A stretch of 64,000 nt of DNA from DASSUW01 sp963835525 (GTDB lineage Bacteria > Actinomycetota > Thermoleophilia > Solirubrobacterales > Solirubrobacteraceae): positions 1,240,001 through 1,304,000 of the forward strand of contig CAWIFM010000008.1 of NCBI GenBank assembly GCA_963835525.1. The letters run 5' to 3'. A program made the translations under genes and the position numbers. The notes beneath the pieces were generated by a model that was given only the letters and a program-made list of their open reading frames with translations, ran no database searches and was not told where the DNA came from. This document shows, one piece after another, positions 14,364 through 20,920 of this stretch (position 1 is the stretch's first letter; each line of letters opens with the position of its first letter).

Positions 14364-16004
14364 GTGAGCGAGGAGAGGATCGAGCAGCTCGAGCGGGACC
14401 TCGCCGAGACGCGCGAGCGCCAGGCGGCGGCCGGTGAGGTGCTCGAGGCCATCGGGCGGACCGGGTTCGAGCTCGAGCCGGTGTTCGACACCGTGCTGCG
14501 CCAGGCCGTCCGGCTGTGCAACGCCGACGCCGGTCAGGTCTGGGTGCTCGACGAGGACGTGTACCGGCTCGTCTTCGCGACCGGCGGCACGCAGGTCTAC
14601 CGCGACTACCTCGCAGGGGTGCCGATCGCCCGCGGCCCCGGCACGCTGGTCGGCCGCGTGGGCCTCGAGCGGCGCGCCGTCCAGATCCGCGACGTGCGCG
14701 CCGACCCCGACTACGAGATGCACCGCGCGCGAGAGCTGGGCGGCTTCCGGACCATCATCGGCGTGCCGATGCTGGCGGACGACAAGGTCATCGGCGTCAT
14801 CACGCTGTGGCGCGAGCAGATCGAGGAGTTCGGCGAGCGCACGCTCGACCTGGTCACCACCTTCGCCGCGCAGGGAGCGATCGCGATCCAGAACGCGCAG
14901 CTCTTCAGCGAGCTGGAGGTGGCCGGCCGCCACAAGTCGGAGTTCCTCGCCAGCATGTCGCACGAGCTGCGCACGCCGCTGAACGCCGTGATCGGCTTCT
15001 CGGACGTGCTGCTCGAGCGCATGTTCGGCGAGCTCAACGAGCGTCAGGAGGAGTACGTCCGCGACATCCGCGACTCAGGGCGCCACCTGCTCGAGCTGAT
15101 CAACGAGATCCTCGACCTCTCGAAGGTGGAAGCCGGCCGGATGGAGCTCGAGCCGGCCGCCGTCTCGCTGCCGGGGCTGCTCGAGTACGCGCTGGCGATG
15201 GTCCGGGAGCGCGCGGCGCGGCACGGCATTGCGCTCACGCTCGAGGTGGCGCCCGAGATCGGCGTGATCTGGGCGGACGAGCTCAAGCTCAAGCAGGTCG
15301 TGCTCAACCTGCTCAGCAACGCGGTGAAGTTCACGCCCGACGGCGGGTCGGTCGGCATGCGTGCGGAGATCGACGGCGCGGAGGCGCAGGTGATCGTGCG
15401 CGACAGCGGGATCGGCATCGACGCGGCCGATCACGAGCGGATCTTCGAGGCCTTCCAGCGCGGCGGGCGCGAGGCGCGCAGCGAGGGCACGGGACTCGGG
15501 CTGACGCTGTCCAAGCGCATCGTCGAGCTTCACGGCGGCCGGATCTGGATGACGAGCCGGCTCGGCGCGGGCAGCACGTTCGGCTTCGCCATCCCCGTGA
15601 GCGAGGACGCTCCGATCGTCGACGAGCCGGTGCAGACCGTGGCCGCCGAGCGCGACATGGAGACCGTGCTCGTGGTCGAGGACGACGCGCACTCGGTCGA
15701 GCTGCTGTCCGTCTACCTCGAAGGCGCGGGCTACAAGATCGCCGTGGCGCGTGACGGCGTCGAGGGCCTCGAGCTCGCGCGGCGTCTGCGGCCGCGCGCC
15801 GTGGTGTTGGACATCCTGCTGCCGCGCGTCGACGGCTGGGACCTGCTCGGCCGCCTGAAGGCCGATCCGGCGACGGCGGACTCGCCCGTCGTCGTGGTGT
15901 CGATGCTCGACGAGCGCGGCAAGGGCCTCGCGCTCGGCGCCGTCGAGTACCTGGTCAAGCCGGTCGGCCGCGAGGAGCTGCTCGCGGCGCTGGAGCGGGC
16001 ATGA
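14364..16004 (+). CDS. Hybrid sensor histidine kinase (coiled coil, GAF, HisKA, HATPase, receiver)
   Basis: 546 aa, cytoplasmic, no transmembrane segment. Order: short N-terminal coiled coil (1-30), GAF domain (about 35-180), HisKA with phospho-His in SMSHELRTPLN (near 200), and HATPase_c with N box LLSNAVKF and G boxes DSGIGI and EGTGLGLTLSKRI. The C-terminal receiver (about 433-546) has acidic residues VVEDD, phospho-acceptor Asp in AVVLDILLP and Lys in YLVKPV. The signal for the GAF domain is unknown. GTG start; the stop overlaps the next receiver gene by ATGA, so three signalling genes form one operon. Confidence 0.93.
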   Translation: MSEERIEQLERDLAETRERQAAAGEVLEAIGRTGFELEPVFDTVLRQAVRLCNADAGQVWVLDEDVYRLVFATGGTQVYRDYLAGVPIARGPGTLVGRVGLERRAVQIRDVRADPDYEMHRARELGGFRTIIGVPMLADDKVIGVITLWREQIEEFGERTLDLVTTFAAQGAIAIQNAQLFSELEVAGRHKSEFLASMSHELRTPLNAVIGFSDVLLERMFGELNERQEEYVRDIRDSGRHLLELINEILDLSKVEAGRMELEPAAVSLPGLLEYALAMVRERAARHGIALTLEVAPEIGVIWADELKLKQVVLNLLSNAVKFTPDGGSVGMRAEIDGAEAQVIVRDSGIGIDAADHERIFEAFQRGGREARSEGTGLGLTLSKRIVELHGGRIWMTSRLGAGSTFGFAIPVSEDAPIVDEPVQTVAAERDMETVLVVEDDAHSVELLSVYLEGAGYKIAVARDGVEGLELARRLRPRAVVLDILLPRVDGWDLLGRLKADPATADSPVVVVSMLDERGKGLALGAVEYLVKPVGREELLAALERA

Positions 16005-16369
16005 GCGCGACGGTCCTCGTGGTGGAGGACAACGCCCTCAACCTGAAGCTCGTGCGCGACGTGCTGGGGCACGCCGGCTACCGCGTGCTCGAGGCGGGCG
16101 ACGCCGAGCGCGGGATCGCGCTCGCGCGCGAGGAGGGGCCCGACCTGATCCTCATGGACATCCAGCTCCCCGGAATCGACGGGGTGGAGGCGCTCGGGCG
16201 CCTGCGCGCGGACGCCGCGACGGCCGGCATCCCCGTCGTCGCGCTCACCGCGCTGGCGATGAAGGAGGACCGCGAGCGGTTCATGGCCGCCGGGTTCGAC
16301 GGGTATCTCGAGAAGCCGCTGAGCGTCCCGTCGCTGGCGGGCCAGGTAGCCGAGCTGATCAGCCGATGA
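16001..16369 (+). CDS. Single-domain response regulator
   Basis: 122 aa, a bare receiver domain with no output domain. Acidic pocket VVEDN, phospho-acceptor D53 in LILMDIQLP, Thr in ALTALAM and Lys in YLEKPL are all present. The ELR-like N-terminus (ATVLVVEDNALNLKLVRDVL) resembles DivK/CheY-type relay proteins. Between the hybrid kinase and the receiver-cyclase protein, with 4-bp overlaps on both sides, it is a natural phosphate shuttle between them. Confidence 0.93.
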   Translation: MSATVLVVEDNALNLKLVRDVLGHAGYRVLEAGDAERGIALAREEGPDLILMDIQLPGIDGVEALGRLRADAATAGIPVVALTALAMKEDRERFMAAGFDGYLEKPLSVPSLAGQVAELISR

Positions 16370-17367
16370 CCGCGACCATCCTCGTCGTCGACGACGTGCC
16401 GCAGAACGTCCGCCTGCTCGAGGCGGTGCTCGCGCCGCGCGGCTACACCGTCGTCACGGCGACCTCGGGCGAGGAGGCCCTCGAGCGCCTGGAGGGCGTG
16501 GACCTCGTGTTGCTCGACGTGGTGATGCCGGGCATCGACGGCTACGAGGTCTGCCGGCGGCTGCGCGCCGACGAGCGCACGAGCTTCCTGCCCGTGGTCA
16601 TGGTCACCGCGAGCGGCGAGCGGGAGAAGCGCGAGGCGATCGAGGCCGGCGCCGACGACTTCGTCGCCAAGCCGTTCGACCACGACGAGCTGCTCGCGCG
16701 CGTCCGCTCGCTGCTGCGGATCAAGCGCTACCACGACGCGATCGCCGCGTTCATCTCGCCGCCGGTCGCCAATCTCGTGGCGGGCGACGCGGCGGCGCTC
16801 GAGAGCCATCGCGCCGAGATCACCATGGTGGCCTGCGAGCTGCGCGACTTCGCCGCCTTCGCCGAGACCGTCGAGCCCGAGGACCTGATGGTCGTGCTAC
16901 GCGAGTACTACGCGGCGGCGGGGGAGGAGATCCACCGCTTCGAGGGCATGGTCGAGCGGTTCGTCGGCAGCCGGCTGATGGTCATGTTCAACGACCCGGT
17001 GCCGTGTGCGGACGCGCCCGAGCGCGCCGTCCGGCTGGCCGTCGCGATCCGCAACCGCGTCTGGGAGCTGGCGGAGCGCTGGAGCCGGCGCGGGCACGAC
17101 CTGCACCCGGTGGCCGGCATCGCGCAGGGGCACGCCACGCTCGGGCGGATCGGCTTCGAGCGCCGCTCGGACTACGCGGCGATCGGGAGCGTGACGATGC
17201 TCGCCGAGCGCCTGTGCGAGGCCGCGGGGCCGGGCCAGATCCTCGTCAGCCGGCGCGTTCACGCCGCCACCGACGACCTCGCGATCGCGCAGGAGCTCGG
17301 CGAGCTCAGCCTGCGCGGGTTCGCTCGTCCCGCGCAGGCGTTCGACGTCGTCGGGCTCGAGCGCTAA
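16366..17367 (+). CDS. Response regulator with degenerate class III cyclase domain
   Basis: 333 aa. The receiver (1-120) has VVDD, phospho-acceptor D51 in LVLLDVVMP and Lys in FVAKPF. The C-terminal half (about 145-330) aligns with adenylate/guanylate cyclase domains (GIAQGHATLGRIGFERRSDY, AAIG). The first metal Asp is Glu (E158 in ACELRDF), the second is Ser (S202 in RFVGSRLMVMF), and the transition-state Asn is Met (M278), though the nearby Arg remains. Cyclase activity is therefore doubtful; a protein-protein output role is more likely. Last gene of the signalling operon. Confidence 0.85.
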   Translation: MTATILVVDDVPQNVRLLEAVLAPRGYTVVTATSGEEALERLEGVDLVLLDVVMPGIDGYEVCRRLRADERTSFLPVVMVTASGEREKREAIEAGADDFVAKPFDHDELLARVRSLLRIKRYHDAIAAFISPPVANLVAGDAAALESHRAEITMVACELRDFAAFAETVEPEDLMVVLREYYAAAGEEIHRFEGMVERFVGSRLMVMFNDPVPCADAPERAVRLAVAIRNRVWELAERWSRRGHDLHPVAGIAQGHATLGRIGFERRSDYAAIGSVTMLAERLCEAAGPGQILVSRRVHAATDDLAIAQELGELSLRGFARPAQAFDVVGLER

Positions 17368-17951
17368 CCGCCGCCGCCGCAGCCACCGCCGCCGCAGCCG
17401 CCGCCACCGCCGCCGTCTCCGGTCGAGCAGCCGGCGAAGCTCCCGCCGGACCAGCTGTGGGTGCTGCCTTGGTCGAGGTAGCGTTGGTGGTCGCGCAGCG
17501 CATCGATGTCGGCCGCCGCCCACGCCTGGCCGCCCACGAGGTCGAGCTCGCTGTCGATGGCGAACAGCATCGGGATGCCGGCCATCGTGAGCGCCCGGTT
17601 GCGCTCGACCGCGGAGAGGGTCCGCGCCAGTCCGTCGCGCATCGGCTCGTCCATGACCGACTCGGGGCTGTGGTGCAGGTAGTAGCCGAAGGCCCGCTCG
17701 CAGAAGTGGTGGTACGTGCGGGTCATGAGGATCATCTCGTGCCACGCGACGTCGACCGCCCGCGAGGGCATGCCGAGCGTCGCCTTGGGGCCGGCCTCGA
17801 GGCACGCCAGGTACCACTCGCGCAGCCCCTCGAGAACGACGTTGACCGGACGGTCGGCGTCGAGCTCGTCGCGGATCTTGTTCTTGAGCGCCATCGGGAA
17901 CTCGTAGCCCTCGATGAAGGCCCGGCGGCGCCTGCGGTTCGTGAGCTTCAT
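17364..17951 (-). CDS. Glycine-rich-domain (DUF1399-like) protein with Gly/Cys tail
   Basis: 195 aa from the ATG at 17951. The core VDVAWHEMILMTRTYHHFCE, then FGYYLHHSPE, resembles the GRDP/DUF1399 family, in which conserved Trp-His and Cys residues recur. The protein ends in a low-complexity tail of glycines with regularly spaced cysteines (GGGGCGGGG units) after SWSGGSFAGCSTGDG. The function of this family in bacteria is not established. The tail could bind metal or form disulfides; no signal peptide is seen. Its stop overlaps the cyclase-like gene convergently. Confidence 0.6.
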   Translation of the reverse strand: MKLTNRRRRRAFIEGYEFPMALKNKIRDELDADRPVNVVLEGLREWYLACLEAGPKATLGMPSRAVDVAWHEMILMTRTYHHFCERAFGYYLHHSPESVMDEPMRDGLARTLSAVERNRALTMAGIPMLFAIDSELDLVGGQAWAAADIDALRDHQRYLDQGSTHSWSGGSFAGCSTGDGGGGGGCGGGGCGGGG

Positions 17952-18179
17952 GCCGCCATGGTCCGCGCGCGCGCCCGTTGCTCCCAGCCACCCTGGGTGG
18001 CGGGATTCCCACCTGGATGACTGATTCCACGACCCACGCACCCGCCTGACCACGTCCCGCGGCGCCGGATCGGCACCCGCTGAATCGGCCCGTGGCTCCG
18101 CCACTGTGCCGATCGCACGGGCACCGCCCGGCATCCACGGTACGCGGCCATGCGGGCACGCGGGCCGCGGAATCAATCA
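17952..18179. other. Intergenic region with two inverted repeats
   Basis: No gene is seen here. CCACCCTGGGTGG (17988-18000) is a perfect odd palindrome in the upstream region of the DUF1399-like gene. GATCGGCAC (18068-18076) pairs with GTGCCGATC (18106-18114) around an inner GTGG-CTCCG-CCAC stem. The second structure lies 66 bp beyond the stop of the minus-strand FHA gene and may terminate it. Confidence 0.5.
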
Positions 18180-18836
18180 TCAGTCGCGCTGCGTCACGAT
18201 GCCCTGCAGGAGCGCGATCGCGGCCAGCCGGGCGCGCTTCTGGTTCTGCGGCAGGTCCTCGAGCCCGAAGCGCTCGAACAGCGTCCGCAGGTGCGCCTTC
18301 ACGGCGTCCACGCTGAGCGAGACCTCCTCCGCGATCTCCTTGTTGGTGAGCGGCGTGGCGAACGCCGAGTCGCGCACCGGCCGGCACAGGGCGACCAGGA
18401 TCTGCTTCTGCGTGGGGGTGAGGTTGACGGCGGCCGGGCTCGTGGTGACGTTGAAGGTGGAGCTCGCTCCCACGCTCGCCGGCGCCCGATAGACGACCGG
18501 GGTGTCGCCGAACACGAGCCGGTCGCCGTCGCGCAGCGCGCGGCGCCCGACGACCCGCTCGCCGTTCACGAACGAGCCGTTGCGCGACAGGCCGTCGTCG
18601 ACCAGCACCCAGTGCGCGCCGACCCGCTCGAGCTGCGCGTGCAGTCGCGAGACCTCGCGATCCCAGGCGAGCGCCACATCGCAGTCCGCTCCGCGGCCGA
18701 CGGTGATCTCCCCGTCGAGCTCGTGCAGGACCTGGTGGCCGGCGCCGTCGAAGTAGAGCAGGAACGGCATGCCGCGCCGCTCGGCCTCCAGGCGCGCCTT
18801 GAGCTCGACCGGGGTGGACCGGTGCAGCTCGGTCAC
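18180..18836 (-). CDS. FHA domain protein with C-terminal LuxR-type HTH
   Basis: 218 aa from a GTG overlapping the kinase stop. The FHA domain (about 20-110) has ITVGRGADCDVALAWDREVS, RLHAQLE and SRNGSFVNGERV, i.e. the Arg, Ser/His and Asn residues that bind phosphothreonine. The C-terminal region (about 135-215) is an HTH with NKEIAEEVSLSVDAVKAHLR, a LuxR/GerE-like recognition helix. An FHA-HTH protein translated with a Ser/Thr kinase suggests a direct kinase-to-promoter pathway: the kinase creates a pThr that FHA reads. Confidence 0.85.
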   Translation of the reverse strand: MTELHRSTPVELKARLEAERRGMPFLLYFDGAGHQVLHELDGEITVGRGADCDVALAWDREVSRLHAQLERVGAHWVLVDDGLSRNGSFVNGERVVGRRALRDGDRLVFGDTPVVYRAPASVGASSTFNVTTSPAAVNLTPTQKQILVALCRPVRDSAFATPLTNKEIAEEVSLSVDAVKAHLRTLFERFGLEDLPQNQKRARLAAIALLQGIVTQRD

Positions 18837-19789
18837 GCGTCGCCCGCCCGTCTGAGATCCGCGAGCTGCTGCGCGAGCTGCTCGACGAGCTGCACCTTGC
18901 CGGGGATCTGCTGCCGGCGCACCTCGTTCAGCCGCCGCTCGATCTCCGCGATCTCCTGGACGGGTCGTACGGGGCCGTCGCCGACGGCCTCTCGGAGCGC
19001 AGCCGCGAGGGCCGGCGTGGACTCGTAGCGCTCGCGCGGGTCCTTGGCCAGCGCCCGCGCCACGATCGCGTCGACCTCCGGCGTGACCCCGGTCGACGGC
19101 GGCGGCGCGGACAGGTGTGCCCACAGCTTGCGCTCGGGCTCGTCGAGCGGGAAGACGACATGGCCCGTGAGCGCGAAGAACAGGACGCAGCCGAGGGCGT
19201 AGACGTCGGTCCAGGGTCCCGTCTCGCCGCCCTGGATCCGCTCCGGCGCCACGTAGTCGAGCGTCCCGAGCACCTCGCCGGTCCGCGTGACCCCGGTGGT
19301 GGCGGCGAGATCCTTGACCAGCCCGAAGTCGGTCAGGTACGCGTGGTCGTCGGAGGTCAGCAGCACGTTGGCGGGCTTGACGTCGCGATGCACGAGCCCG
19401 CGGGCGTGGGCGGCGGCCAGCGCGTCGGCCACCTGGCCGACCACGGCGGCGGCGCGCCCAGGCTCGAGCGGCCCGTCGCGGCCGACGAGCGTGCGCAGGT
19501 CGTCGCCGCTGACGAAGCGCATGGCGAGGAACAGCACCTCGTCCTCCTCGCCGGCGCGGAAGATCGGGACCACGTTGGGGTGGTCGAGCGAGGCGGCGAT
19601 CCGCGACTCGGTGATGAAGCGCTCGCGGAAGCCCGGCTCGGCGGCCAGCTCGGGGGCGATCAGCTTCAGCGCCACCGTGCGGTCGAGCGATTCGTCGACC
19701 GCCTCGTAGACGACGCCCATGCCGCCGCGGCCCACGAGCCGCTCGAGGCGGTGGCCGGCGATCACGGAGCCGATGCGGGGGTCGGGCAC
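18833..19789 (-). CDS. PknB-type Ser/Thr protein kinase
   Basis: 318 aa from the GTG at 19789. The frame is open to 19915, but a well-spaced -35/-10 pair lies just upstream, so a leaderless start fits. Kinase motifs are intact: GRGGMGVVY loop, VALKLI Lys, HRDVKPANVLL catalytic loop, DFGLVKD and APERIQG. The C-terminus is soluble (coiled RRLNEVRRQQ... VEQLAQQLADL) without the transmembrane/PASTA region of membrane PknB. It is co-translated with the FHA-LuxR protein, its likely substrate or reader. Confidence 0.9.
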   Translation of the reverse strand: MPDPRIGSVIAGHRLERLVGRGGMGVVYEAVDESLDRTVALKLIAPELAAEPGFRERFITESRIAASLDHPNVVPIFRAGEEDEVLFLAMRFVSGDDLRTLVGRDGPLEPGRAAAVVGQVADALAAAHARGLVHRDVKPANVLLTSDDHAYLTDFGLVKDLAATTGVTRTGEVLGTLDYVAPERIQGGETGPWTDVYALGCVLFFALTGHVVFPLDEPERKLWAHLSAPPPSTGVTPEVDAIVARALAKDPRERYESTPALAAALREAVGDGPVRPVQEIAEIERRLNEVRRQQIPGKVQLVEQLAQQLADLRRAGDA

Positions 19790-19796
19790 GGGCTCA

Positions 19797-19825
19797 GTTG
19801 TAACCGCCACCGAGGGGGTGGACAA
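19797..19825 (-). promoter_or_regulatory. Promoter of the kinase-FHA operon
   Basis: On the minus strand TTGTCC is followed after exactly 17 bp by TACAAC. The GTG at 19789 starts 8 nt after the -10 hexamer, which suits a leaderless mRNA. This decides the start assigned to the kinase. Confidence 0.6.
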
Positions 19826-19897
19826 CTCGCCCAGGGTGTGAATGTCGACACCTTGGGCCCCTATAGCGGGGCGTGCCGGGGCCGGAGTATCCCTGCC

Positions 19898-20080
19898 ATG
19901 GAGACCAGCCTTCACTCACACATCATCTCTCTGCACACCCAGGAGCGCATCGCCTTCGCCGAGCGCGAGCGCTTCGCCCGCGAGCTGCGCGGCCCCCGCA
20001 CGTCGCTCATGTCCCGGTTCCGCCTCCCCCGCCGGACGGCGCCCACCCCGGTTCGCAGGGTGGGCGCCGGCCCGGCGTAG
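19898..20080 (+). CDS. Small basic protein, 60 aa, unknown
   Basis: METSLHSHIISLHTQERIAF then AERERFARELRGP, followed by an Arg/Pro-rich tail. The first half should form an amphipathic helix; there is no signal peptide or membrane segment. Codon usage is as in neighbours. Divergent from the kinase gene. The upstream region holds GGTGT-N8-ACACC (19835-19852) and a TATAGC hexamer. Family not recognised. Confidence 0.5.
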   Translation: METSLHSHIISLHTQERIAFAERERFARELRGPRTSLMSRFRLPRRTAPTPVRRVGAGPA

Positions 20081-20290
20081 CTAGCCGGCGGGGCAGCTGC
20101 GCGGGTGCACCGCTTGCAGCCTGATGTCGCCGTCCGCGCTCATGTAGCGCAGGTTCTGCTCTCTGACGGACGCCGAGTCGACGGCCGTGGCCCCGGGTGC
20201 ATTCACGGGGCCTTCGGTCGTGGCCTGCGCCGCCGGGGCGACCAGGGCGGCGGTCGCGAGCGCGACCGCCAGGATGCGGGCGATGGTCAT
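20081..20290 (-). CDS. Small secreted protein, 69 aa, unknown
   Basis: A signal peptide is clear (MTIARILAVALATAALVAPA, cleavage near AQA). The mature part is about 45 aa, polar, with a single cysteine near the C-terminus (RSCPAG). Its ATG overlaps the stop of the upstream gene (TGATG), so the two secreted proteins are co-translated and may act together. No family recognised. Confidence 0.55.
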   Translation of the reverse strand: MTIARILAVALATAALVAPAAQATTEGPVNAPGATAVDSASVREQNLRYMSADGDIRLQAVHPRSCPAG

Positions 20291-20754
20291 CACGCGGCCA
20301 CGCGGGTCGTGTGCCGGCGCCGCAGCACCAGCGCGGTGCTCGCCAGCACGCCGGCGAGCGCGGCGGCGACGGCCGAGATGAGCAGCCACGGCGTCTCGTC
20401 GGAGGGCGACGGCGACGTGGGCGCCTGCGACGCGAACGGCGCCTCGGGCACCGGCTTGTCGAAGGACTGGTAGTAGGCCTCCATCGACCGGGCGATCTGC
20501 TCGGCGCTCGCGGCGTCGCGGGCGTCGGGCGAGCGCAGGTCCTGCGTGACCGGGCGCGCCGCGTCGCGCGTGTCCGGGCTGCGCAGGTCCTGTCGCGGGG
20601 TCTCCGACGTCGTCCCCGCGAGGCTCGACGTGGGCGAGCCGTTGCGGCCGTCGTCGATCGGGCGCGCCGCGGCGGAGCCGGTCGTGGTCGCGAGCAGCCC
20701 GCAGGCGAGCGTGCAGGCGGCGATCGTGCGGAGGGCGGTGCGAGGGGGGAACAT
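20290..20754 (-). CDS. Secreted, C-terminally membrane-anchored protein, 154 aa, unknown
   Basis: An N-terminal signal peptide (about 1-30) is followed by a polar region with a direct repeat: QDLRSPDTRDAARP and again QDLRSPDARDAAS. After a proline/serine stretch comes one transmembrane segment (LLISAVAAALAGVLASTALVL) and a short basic tail (RRRHTTRVAA). The layout resembles a small surface protein with its ectodomain outside. First gene of a two-gene unit with the 69-aa secreted protein; divergent from the SARP gene. Confidence 0.6.
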   Translation of the reverse strand: MFPPRTALRTIAACTLACGLLATTTGSAAARPIDDGRNGSPTSSLAGTTSETPRQDLRSPDTRDAARPVTQDLRSPDARDAASAEQIARSMEAYYQSFDKPVPEAPFASQAPTSPSPSDETPWLLISAVAAALAGVLASTALVLRRRHTTRVAA

Positions 20755-20842
20755 GCTGGCCTCCTGTGGCCGGGGGAACGGGATGGCCGCACACTCCGGC
20801 CCCTCGGTCTACGCCCGCTCTTCACCGAGTCATCGCTCGTCG

Positions 20843-20872
20843 TAGACCGGCCGCGTAGACCAGCTTTAGACC
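20843..20872 (+). promoter_or_regulatory. TAGACC direct repeats before the SARP gene
   Basis: TAGACC occurs at 20843, 20867 and, as TAGACC again, at 20856; the last two are 11 bp apart, one helical turn, and the first two are 13 bp apart. An inverted copy (GGTCTA) lies near 20807. SARP regulators bind short direct repeats spaced about one turn apart near -35, so this is a candidate autoregulatory site. Confidence 0.5.
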
Positions 20873-20920
20873 AGCCATTGATCCGCTGTGGACGAGCTGA
20901 TTGGGTTGGCGAAGAGCCCC

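Noticed and set aside
17988..18000. CCACCCTGGGTGG as another copy of the dispersed GGCTGGGTAGGG repeat
   Set aside because: Only the GGGTGG-like core is similar; flanks do not align with the other copies.
18988..19060. PASTA/transmembrane PknB architecture for the kinase
   Set aside because: The protein ends shortly after the kinase domain in a soluble charged region; no membrane helix is present.
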